From: Strix aluco
Lineage: Eukaryota > Chordata > Aves > Strigiformes > Strigidae
Length of the DNA stretch: 64,000 nt
Assembly: GCF_031877795.1 (NCBI RefSeq)
Contig: NC_133935.1
Span: forward strand, 71,504,303 to 71,568,302
Direction: 5' to 3'
Positions 25,041-34,700 of the stretch are shown one piece after another. The translations under genes were made by a program, and so were the position numbers. Within the stretch, counting starts at the first letter, position 1, and each line of letters starts with the position of its first letter. The notes beneath the pieces are model-generated. The model ran no database searches and was not told where the DNA came from. It was given only the letters and a program-made list of their open reading frames with translations.

Positions 25041-27325
25041 CTAAAGGAAAAGAAAGAGAGTTATCAGAAAAATAATAAAACATTCGGGGTTCTTCTGGGT
25101 GTTAAATAAATAGTCATTAATAAACATAACTGAAGCGTTCCAACAGTTTTCCATTTCAAAGAATCCCACATACTACTAAAAATAACGAAGCTGCAATTGA
25201 AGCGTCTACTAAAAAGTAACTTAATAAAAATCATAGATTTGCCAAACAGGAGCTCTTTTTGAGGCCTAGGCTAACTTACACTGACTTATTTTTCTGATCA
25301 GGAATTAAACCAGGAAAAAAGTTAACTCCACAATAAGAATCTACACTGCTCTTAAATTCTCTTTTCTGATTTATCATTTCTTCATTTATCTCTTGTAAAA
25401 AAAAATAAAAATTCTCAAAGAAACATCTGTAAAGATTTAATCTTCTATGTACCCTTGTTACTCAAAATCCCAGTCAATTCTTGACTGTTACTGAAGTACA
25501 AGGCTGATAAATTTAAAGAAAAATGCAAAAGATGGCATGTTCGCGAATAAAAGCCATGAGAGTATTAAAAACAATGCTTTGAAATAAATAAGCTTACGAA
25601 GACAGATTTATTCACTCTAACGTTACAAAACAGCTTGTTACTGTGTGAATAATAAAACTCTCTATGAACTAAAAGTTAACTTCCTCCCAGTTTTCAGCTA
25701 TAAAATTATTTCAGAAGTAAAAAAACTCCACAGAAAACAAATCAAGATTTACAAATAGCTTTATAATAGAAATTATTACTACAAAACTCTCTGATTGCAA
25801 GAGGAGCAAATCATTTACACCAGTAACCTCTATCTAAACCTGTACTAAAAACCACATAAAAGGAGACAAACATGTCCTCCTGAAAACTCAAAACCAGTCT
25901 CCACACCATAAATATAAATAAGTTTGACCTTAGTAAACCTGAGATAGAACCAAGCCAAAAAGACTGCAGTCATAACAAAGGCTTAGACTTATACTACAGA
26001 GGCAGTACTAACAGTAGTGAAATTAACCCTAGAGATGACTACAAGTGGTGGTTTATAAACTCTATCGATTTTTATGCCATCCCATGCAAATCAAAAAGTC
26101 AGTCCACAGTTTGGCAGTCCAAAGTTTGTCCACAAACACCACCAGTGTTTCTACTTGACTATACACTACATGCTCCATGGTCAAGACTCCATGCTCTCCT
26201 GCTCCACATTCACAAGGGTCAGATATCACTTTCCATTCCGGCATACAGACAAAATCTGCCTTTTCCTTCAGACACTCTATGAATGACCATAATGGGAAAC
26301 CACCCAAATATAAAGCAACAACAATCCTCTTCATGCCATTAAAAAAGAAAAAAAAAAAAGAAAATCAAAAGCACATTCTCAATGTTCCTGTTTTCCAACA
26401 CACACCTTCAGCTGCCTGCAAATTAACTGCAGCTATTCATAGACTCTGTGTAATCAAGGAGGGTTAAAAGTGTTTTACCCACAAAGGACTCAGCAAAGTT
26501 ACAAAATAAGAAGTTCAGAGAGATGAGAACAGATGGACTGAAAGAGTTAGTTTATAACTAGAGAAATAAAACCACTGCCAGTGAGTGCTTATGGGTAACT
26601 GAGAATGAAAGAGTTAAATGATGAGCAGGATTACTTTGCTAAATTCTGGTAAATAAGATGAAGTATAGGGTTACTATTCTCTGAGAACCAAGAAATCATT
26701 CTTATAAAAAGAACATACAAAACTGAATTACTCTACTGTGAGAGCAGTTTAGGGATGGGAGCAAATGTTGTTAAATAATTTCTCCCTGAAAATTTCTGAA
26801 TGGAAGAATGTGTTTGTTTCCGGGGAATACATCCCCAAAATCACGTTAACGCTTCTGACCATGACATCAAGTTGGGAATGCACGTTCAGATAATTATTTC
26901 ACAACCTTCCTGGTACAAGTTATGACTACCGCTTACTGAAACCACCAGTGGTCTTCGATCGGCTAGCCCAACACTGAAACGCTCCGGGCACTGAGCTCAC
27001 AAGAGAGAGCCGATGGAGGGCTAGAGAGGCCCTACATCAACCTCCCGGCTACAGGCACTGACCGACCGGACACGCTCCCTACGGAGCGCCCAGGATCGAC
27101 GAGGATCCGTTGAACTCAGGGGCCGAGGCGGCAGGCAGACGGTGCTGAGGAGACAAGAAAGCGGGACGGGCGCGGCGGGGCTGGGCAGAACGGCTCCCCA
27201 CGGCCCGGCACCCCCGGGCTGGAAGCTAGAAGCTGGCCCCGCCGCCCTACGCTCCAGTTAGCGGCGGGACGGGCCTGCCGGGAGCCTCCGCCGGCGGGCC
27301 CCGACCTTCCCGAGGCCCCGCTCAC
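25041..27325 (-). other. TBC1D22A: TBC1D22A intron 1
   Basis: A 2.3-kb first intron from donor GTGAGC (27325) to acceptor TTTAG (25041). The first 350 bp is GC-rich CpG island and the rest is AT-rich. At 26062-26334 there is a short minus-strand open frame with a possible Cys/His motif, treated under findings. Confidence 0.88.
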
Positions 27326-27387
27326 CTGCCCGGCACCTTCGCGCCGCTCCGCTTCCAGAACTGCTTCCTGCCCGCGTCGCTAGCCAT
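27326..27387 (-). CDS. TBC1D22A: TBC1D22A exon 1 (coding part)
   Basis: First coding exon of TBC1D22A, a TBC-domain (Rab GTPase-activating-protein family) protein linked to the Golgi. It encodes 20 residues beginning MASDAGRKQFWKRS, plus the first two bases (AG) of the Ser21 codon. The ATG sits in a near-ideal Kozak context (GCCGCCATGG on the minus strand). The exon ends at AG|GTGAGC, a strong donor. The peptide matches the known vertebrate TBC1D22A N-terminus almost residue for residue, and the next exon completes the split serine in phase. The exon lies inside a CpG island, as expected for a broadly expressed gene. The paralogue TBC1D22B is the main alternative. TBC1D22A is favoured because of CERK on the other side of the intergenic region. 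The frame stays open upstream of this ATG (see findings), but this start is the conserved one. Confidence 0.93.
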
Positions 27388-27491
27388 GGCGGCCGTCACC
27401 TCATCCCCCTCCCCGCAGCGCGGCTCCCAGCCCCGATCCGCTCCCTCAGGCTTCACTCCCCCCGCTCCCTTCCACAGGAACGGGACTGAGC

Positions 27492-27504
27492 GCCGCCATC
27501 TTGG
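27492..27504 (-). promoter_or_regulatory. YY1-type motif in the TBC1D22A core promoter
   Basis: On the minus strand this reads CCAAGATGGCGGC, a full match to the YY1 core AAnATGGCGGC. It is about 105 nt upstream of the TBC1D22A ATG and in the same orientation as the gene. YY1 sites of this form commonly sit just downstream of the start in TATA-less promoters, so the transcription start is inferred to be near 27500-27530. Confidence 0.7.
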
Positions 27505-27601
27505 GACTAGGAAACAACCCCGCTCCTCATTCGCCCCCCAAGGCGGCCCGGAGGCTTCAGCCAACCAGAAGTGAGAGTGCTGCCGGGTGGGTCAGGCTGG
27601 G

Positions 27602-27606
27602 CCAAT
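27602..27606 (+). promoter_or_regulatory. CCAAT box
   Basis: CCAAT within GGGCCAATCGCAG, about 215 nt upstream of the TBC1D22A ATG. NF-Y works in either orientation, so the plus-strand match does not argue against use by the minus-strand gene. This is a motif match only. Confidence 0.4.
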
Positions 27607-28190
27607 CGCAGCGAGGGAGTGTCTGGCGGGGGGCAGGAGGGAGCTTGGGCTCGGTCCGTCCTTCCAGTCATGGAAGGCCGCGCTGCGGGGTCAGCGTCCA
27701 GCCCCGCCTACCTGGGGAGGTCGGCGCGGGTGGGCAGAGGCCCGAGAGAGCAGCTGGCAGGCGGCCTGTGCCGGGAGCCTTGCCGCGCCCTGTCCCGGCT
27801 GGGTAAATCCAGGCTGAGGCTGCCGGCGTCAGGGCGTCTCCCTCCCCCTCCCCCGGCCTTGTCGTGGTGTGTGAGGCACCAGCCTGTAATGGTACAGAGA
27901 CCCGCTCTTGGTTCCTGTCTGTGATTAACTAAAGTATTCCTGTAAAGTTAGTTTTTACTCTATGGTACTTCGAGTATGATGTTTTCAGGCTTTAATCGAG
28001 TTTGATTTAGCTGTAAAGAGTAATTCAGAGTACTCTTTAGGATGATATTCAAAACTTACCACGTTGATGGAAGGAGACAGTAATTAAACCTAAGAGGACA
28101 GATTTCAATCGCATTAGATCTAACATGGTTCTATAACAAAATATGTCAGGTTTTTTCTACTAATTTTTTTCTTATTATTTACAATTGTTC

Positions 28191-28791
28191 TGATGCATGG
28201 AAACAAACTATACAACTCGGATAAAGTTATAAAGCAGGTATGTTTATTCCAACCGGGGTGCAAGGGGATTTCTCCACAAAGCTTGCACACCCTCTCTGGC
28301 AAGTAGCCAAATATTTATTACACCAAAGCATACATATTCATTAGGAAAGGCCCGGTTATTACAATTAGTTAGGGGAATAGGCATGATTATTATAATTATT
28401 TCTCCGAACTCATTTGCATAGTCTGAGCATGCGTAGTAGAAATAGGGTGAGGGTCTTTGGTGGTCAAGGGGAGAAGTACGTGGTCATCTTCATGGTGTCC
28501 GCTCTTTCCAGGGCATGGGCTGTGAAGCAAAGTCCAGGTGTCTTCTTCCTAAATCAGCGAGATCATCCTCCCTAGATAGCATCTCTGAGTCCTTTTGTTC
28601 AAGTTTAAGTTTGCCTAAGTGCCCATTGAGGGCTTTGAGTCTGCTATCAGTGAGTTATCTTTTTACTTCATACCCCAGGGCTACCTGCTACTTTTTGTCA
28701 TAGTCAATCCCCAAACTATCTGGTAAGCCACACTGATTCCACAAAACAGTCTGGGCAAGCGGGATTCTTAGGCGACGTTCAGAAATCATCA
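28191..28791 (-). mobile_element. Solo LTR, ERVK-like, in the intergenic region
   Basis: A 601-bp segment whose ends are inverted copies: TGATG at 28191 and CATCA at 28791. On the minus strand it runs TGATGATTTCTGAACG ... CCATGCATCA, with a polyadenylation signal (GGAATAAACA, near 28240) in a stretch typical of the R/U5 part of avian beta-type LTRs. No clean target duplication was found, so the outer edges are uncertain. No adjacent gag/pol/env-like frame is visible, consistent with a solo LTR. The family assignment is by resemblance only. Confidence 0.55.
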
Positions 28792-29573
28792 TATGTTGCT
28801 ATAAGTAAATAATTTGCAAGGAAAGTGGTCATTTCTCTATATCAGTTCACCCAGTCACCCAGAAGGGGGGTTTTGATCTTTCTCAGCTTTAAAGTTCTCC
28901 TGAAGATTGGACTCATCCAGTCATTGTATCCACTTTATTTGCTTTGAGGTGATACAAGATTGAGAAACTTTATACATATAAGTAGAGTTCTCAGAAATTC
29001 TGATCCAAGAATGCATCACTTCTGCAAACAAAATAGGCATGGTTTTATGTTACTCTTTGAAGTATGGCTCCTGAGAAAACAGTGCTGACTTACAGAGTTT
29101 TTTTGCTGCGTCCTAATGCAAGGCAAATTTGTCAAATATTGTTCAGGGAGCATTCTGCCATAATTAACTCAAAAAATGGCATGTAGTGCAAGACTTGCTG
29201 CGCAACATTTGTTCTTTGGTATGTATTTCACGTGTAAGTTATTTATTAAGAATAAAAAATAATGACATTTTCTGCCTGCTTTGGGATTTACTTTAGCAGT
29301 TATCTTCTAAGAACTGACAAAAATAAAATGTTTTGCAGATCTTGCAAGATCATAGTCCAAGAGTGAAAGCTGCCTGTCACAGTAATTTCAATGCTACTTA
29401 TAGATAGATATGCTATGGGTGATATTGTCTTCTCTACTTGTGTCCTTTAAGTAGGATCCTTCTTACAGATTCTGTGACCTTGGGTATCAGCAGCTTGAAA
29501 AGAATACACAAGAAATGTAATATGAACTACATCTATTTGCTAAAGTAAAAGTGAAACCTACAAGGTCATGAGT

Positions 29574-29992
29574 GGAGCACAGGTCTTACGAGGAGTGGCT
29601 GAGGGAACTGGGGTTGTTTAGTCTGGAGAAGAGGAGGCTGAGGGGAGACCTCATTGCCCTCTACAACTACCTGAAAGGAGGTTGCAGAGAGCTGGGGATG
29701 AGTCTCTTTAACCAAGTAACAAGCAATAGGACAAGAGGGAATGGCCTCAGGTTGCACCAGGGATGGTTTAGACTGGATATTAGGAAGTATTTCTTTATAG
29801 AACAGGTTGTTAGGAGTTGGAATGGGCTGCCCAGGGAGGTGGTGGAGTCCCCATCCCTGGAGGTGTTTAAGAGTAGGGTCGACATAGCGCTGAGGGATAT
29901 GGTGGAATTGGGAACTGTCAGTGCTAGGTTAATGGTAGGACTAGATGATTTTCAAGGTCTTTTCCAACCTAGATGATTCTGTGATTCTGTGA
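29574..29992 (+). mobile_element. CR1 LINE 3' end (element E)
   Basis: Plus-strand CR1 3' end of about 420 bp ending in a doubled GATTCTGT tail, a classic CR1 terminus. It has an uninterrupted 134-codon frame (29572-29976) covering the ORF2 C-terminus, with [19 protein letters not shown]. Its very close match to element C and its lack of stops suggest it is relatively young. No promoter or upstream ORF2 is present, so it is a dead 5'-truncated copy. Confidence 0.94.
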
Positions 29993-31507
29993 ACTTTGCT
30001 TGGTCTTAGCTAGCTAAATTTAAATTAGACCTGTTGCTGTTAGAATACAAAAATGAGGTACTTCAGGTTGTGATTGTCAAAGAAAGTGATAAATCCATAA
30101 AAGATACATTCTATCATTATCATTAATGTGGATGTTGAAACTATGTTTATGGGGTTTTTATTTGTTCATTGCTGATATTTGTCAAAAGGAAACTTAATTA
30201 GATTCAGCCTAGATAGCCTAAACCATCTGTCATCCTTGTAAGAGTTGACCTGAATCCTGAAGTAATGCCATGTAACTTTTGTGTCAGCCTGGTGCAGCCA
30301 TATGGAACTTCTGGTTCATTTTAGAACTGTAGGTTTTCTTGGGTTACATAATAAAGTCAGTACAAAGTTAACTGTATTATTTGGTTTTCAATATATTCAG
30401 TATATGTTACATTGTGCTTCACTTTTTAGTGTGGTGCAGAATTTTATACTGGAAACAAGTAACTGCGGCATTGATTTGTGCAGGTGAATAAATCTGACCT
30501 GCAAACGGGGCTGCATTTGTATCAAGAAGAACTAGAAGTACACAGCTACAAAATCTCTCTGCTACTGTAGAGAGCCGGTGCTAGCTTAGACCCTTGGACT
30601 GAAGTCATCCGGGACGGGACTGGGTCCTCTCTGTTGTTGACTTTCAAGAAGGCAAGTACACTATTTTCATTCCCTTTCCATTCACTTTTATATTTTTTCC
30701 TTATTCTGTGTTTTATTTTATCCCTGACACAATCATGTGTTGCGAAGTTTCAGGAGATGGAAGGGTTCTGGAAGGAGGAACCTTTCAGTACCCCAACAGG
30801 TAATTTAGGTACAATTCTTTATGCCCATCACTTAAAGTGATCAAACCACAAAGAGTGTGTCCTTGAAAAGGACTTATAAAACAGTATTAATAGAGTATCA
30901 TAAGAAGGTAAGTTCACAACTATACAGTACCTGGAAGGAGAAGGTGGTCTGAGCTTGTATTTTAGCAGTGTTCCTGCTTTAACTTTTTTGGTTACACAAA
31001 TGTAACATGGGCAGCTGAGGGCGTACACAGATTCCTCTGTCAACCACTATTGTGTTTCAGAAGGAGATCTACCAGTGTTCAGGTGCTGCCATTCAGGGAG
31101 CATAACAACACTGCAGTCACCACTGGGACTTGCCTACTGCAGCTGATTAGCATAGTCTTCAAACACTCCCAAGAATCTAAATAAGCACTTGGGAAATTAG
31201 TTAATGTTGAGTTATGCTTAGCCATAGTTACACTGCTTCAAACATCTAAACTAGCTATTTTGAAGTCCGTGCAGCTATATTAACCAAGCTTTGCCATAGT
31301 GGGATTGCAGCATAAACTTGCAGTAATAGTTCAGTCACCACTAGCATGGGAATTTTTGTTACTTTAGAACAAGAAATATTAAAAGGCTTACTGTACTATT
31401 TGTTTTGTTTCATGCAAAGTTGTATACAAGAATTTATAGTTAGGAAGAGGTCTGTGGCCAGCATGGGCAAATAATGTATTGGGCTAACAAGGGGTTTGTG
31501 GGCTGGG

Positions 31508-31727
31508 TTTTTTTTCCTTTTTTTGCTTTCTTTTTTTTTCTTTTCTCTTTTTTCTTTTCCCTTTTTTCTTCTTTTTTCTTTTTTCCTTTTTTCCTTTTCA
31601 TTCTTTTTTCTTTTCCCTTCTCCCCTTTCCCTTCTCCCCTTTCCCTTCTCCCTTTTCCCTTCTCCCTTTTCCCTTCTTCCCTCTTTCTTCTCTTTCTTCT
31701 CTCCTCTTTCTTCTCTCCTCTTTCTTT
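31508..31727. repeat. 220-bp polypyrimidine tract with internal 14-bp minisatellite
   Basis: Plus strand is pure C/T except for a G at 31525 and an A at 31600. The last 127 bp (31601-31727) is uninterrupted and includes about five units related to TTCCCTTCTCCCCT, then CTCTTTCTT-type units. The Lys/Glu/Arg-rich (minus strand) and Phe/Leu/Ser-rich (plus strand) open frames over it are composition artefacts. Confidence 0.95.
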
Positions 31728-34700
31728 GCTTTTATTTTTCTTGGGCATTTTTTCAAGTCACTGTGTACAGTTTGTAAATTTTATTGGGGGTGCCCAAAAA
31801 ATTTCTGTATGTTCTAAAGTGTAGAAACATGGCCATGTTCTTGGCTGATCAATATTAGGAGTGTTGTAGTTTGCACTGGCAATGTTTTGAGCAAAGTCGG
31901 CACTGAGATGTTTATTTAGTGTGATAGCTGGTGAGCTATATATGCAGGTGTTTCAGTGGACATTCAGTTATACCATTTTGTTTTTCAGCTTGTCTGTTCT
32001 AGAGAGATTCTGCTAATGTAGCTGTGTGGGTATGGTTACACAGGTAGACTTTTCTGTGGAGGTGCAGTGTATCTTGCAAAAAGAAGCTTTTCTGGTGATG
32101 CATAGGAAAGTATAGATTGATGCAAAACATAATTAACTAAGCTGACAACAGCACTCCCCTGCTAACTTAGCTACGCTCACACCAGAAGGATTTGCTGATA
32201 AAGTCATGTAAGCAAGGGAGTGTGCTTTTTCATGCTTATCCTTACATCGCTGTGTCAGCAACACACTCTAATGTAGATGCAACTGCAAGGTGTGGTTTAA
32301 ACTGACATTCTACAAGCTAACAGGACTACATTCTCTATATGCAATTTTTTGTTTGCTTTAATCAATAAGGAAAAAAAATTAAACTGAATTCAAATGAGCC
32401 ACTTCCATGTTGAAGCATTAGTTTCTGCACATGTTTTTACTGCTTTAACAAATTGGTGGAAGTGCTTCTGAATGTAGCACACAGGACTTTATATGGTGGC
32501 TAATCGATTACTGTTTCTGCTTGGTCCATGTACGTGCCTTTCTACCAAGCCATTGTATCCATATGCTTTATTATAAATATCATGGAAGAAGCAGTTCTTT
32601 AAAATAAAATTTAGCAAAGGGAGTGAAGTTGCCAAGCAAGCTAACCCAAAACCAGCATTCTGCACAAAAAAAAAAAAAGTAGTAGAAACAGAGAGTGCCA
32701 CTTATGTAGGGAAGACAACAATCCTGGAGGGTACAGTGCTTGGTGACAAAAAGATACGGGGCAAGGTAAGATAAATGGGAGAAGTAGTCATGTAGAACCA
32801 TGGAAGAAAGAACAAAGAGATATTAAAGAAGAGGGATAGCCAGTAGCTAGATTGAAAGAGGTTAGACATGGTCCAGCAAATCGCAGAGTCACAACAGCTC
32901 TTTCAGTGCAGTGCAATTTTTCTCCAGAAAATTGGAGAGGAAAACAGGAGGAAGGAATCAACATGAAAGAGTCATGGCCAGAAGGAGTCATCATTGCAGA
33001 CAAGCAGTCATCATAACATTTTGTAACTTTTTCTGTATAACTGGCATTACCTATTGCACATGAATTCAACAAGATTTTGAAAATAAGAGTGGACTTGCCA
33101 AAATATACTTACACTGGTAGTGCATATGTATGGAATTGTGCACACTCACATTGTATTCAGTAACAGTGAAAGAAGACTTGGCTTTTTTTTTAAAGTATCA
33201 CCTGTAATTAACTGGAATGCAAAACCAGATTTGGGCATGTAATATGGGAGTGAGTAGGGCTCTGAGATCCCTTAGGTTTCTTTTTGGAACAGCCATACTC
33301 ATCTTGCTAAGTGGCCTCACTTTTTTTCTTCTTTTCAAAGTTTTTATTATTGAATTTTTCAGAGAAAGTACCCGAAACTGTGTCTTGTAACTCTAACAAG
33401 GAATTTAACAGCAGATTTAGGTGCTTTGGTTCAGCCTCTCAGTTTTGGTCATTTTGGTTTTAATGGAAAACTTCTCAAATTTAGGAAATGCACCAGGCGT
33501 GGAGCGAAGTATTTCTCAGCATTATTTACTTTTTGGTTATCCTGCTTCTGTGATTGCTGATACTGACCTACTCTGACCTGTGGTTTGTAACAACCTCTGA
33601 TTAACTTGTATGTAGATCCTTGAGCCTTCTTCAGTACTGGAAACCTCCAGACCTATAAAAGGCTATAAAAGACATGTTCCCTTTAGTTCATTCCTTGTCC
33701 AGTCTGTGCTTCTTCTCCTGTTTGATCCATAGTTCTCAGAAGATGTATGCAGCATGAAGACATTGCATTTGGCATGCCACTAGCATCAATCATGTCTTTG
33801 CCCCATTCCAGTTTTTGGTCAAAAAAAGCTATCTAGAAGTGAATCTTTAACTCCTCCCATGTAAGAAGAATGGAGACATAATACTACACTGAAATTTTTA
33901 TGGATTATATTCAGAAGATATTTTCAGGTGTTAGAAAGCATGAAGCTGTGTGTTAATCAGCATCTACAGTTTATCCTGAGAGCATACGTTTATTCTCTGA
34001 CAATATTCATGACTGACTGACGCAGGGTTTGGTTGGTTTTTTTTTCCTCTAGTCTTGTCTTTGACCATCCAGCTCCATCACCAGTGTTTTTTGAAATTCC
34101 ATTTGTGGTTTCTCCCTGAATCTCTACATCTAATTTAAGTCTACCACTAACTTCTCTTTTCATGCCTCAAAACCACCGTTAGTGCCTTTTTCATGTCATT
34201 CATGTCTGTGTGAGGGATTAGTCTTTGCTGGTGTTTCTTGAGGACAGCAAAACCTTACCGTGCTATTCAACCCCATTTCTCTCTTAATTAATTCCTCTTT
34301 GATCCAAATGTATATTAGAAGGTCATTAAGTTTCACTGTTTGCTTTTTAATCTGTTTCTGAGTTTATCTGTATAGCAGTTAAAATGCACACTTAAACTGA
34401 AAACAGCCTTCTTCCCTTTTTTAGTGTTCCACATATTTTCAGTATTGAAATCCTATTAATACAAATTCTCTAGAAAAGGATTAGTGGTAGAGTTCAGGTA
34501 GTGTAAGGTGAATGACAAGTACAGGATGGACTATAAATTCACAGTTGGCCTTGCAGTGTGTTGCATAGATATAATTTCCAAAATTATCTTCAATATAATA
34601 CATTATAGTTATTATTCAAGTCAAAGCTATGTTTTCTTTTTTTCTTAAAGAGGAATGGAATTTGTTACTTTAGAGGTATGTCTATATCAGGTCTCATTAA

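Larger units (their letters stand above)
26980..27860. promoter_or_regulatory. TBC1D22A: CpG-island promoter of TBC1D22A
   Basis: A GC- and CpG-rich block of about 0.9 kb that stands out from AT-rich flanks and spans exon 1 and the sequence upstream of it. No TATA box is seen at the expected distance. A YY1-type motif and a CCAAT box lie upstream of the ATG, which fits a TATA-less housekeeping promoter. Edges were judged by eye from base composition. Divergent transcription to the right is possible but no coding exon starts there. Confidence 0.8.

Noticed and set aside
27501-27924. Plus-strand frames right of the TBC1D22A promoter, suggesting a divergent coding gene
   Set aside because: Arg/Gly/Pro-rich CpG-island translation with no homology, and three overlapping frames are equally open.
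31440-31824. Three long open frames (Lys/Arg/Glu-rich on minus, Phe/Leu/Ser-rich on plus)
   Set aside because: They are translations of the polypyrimidine/polypurine tract. Low-complexity sequence without stops is expected there.
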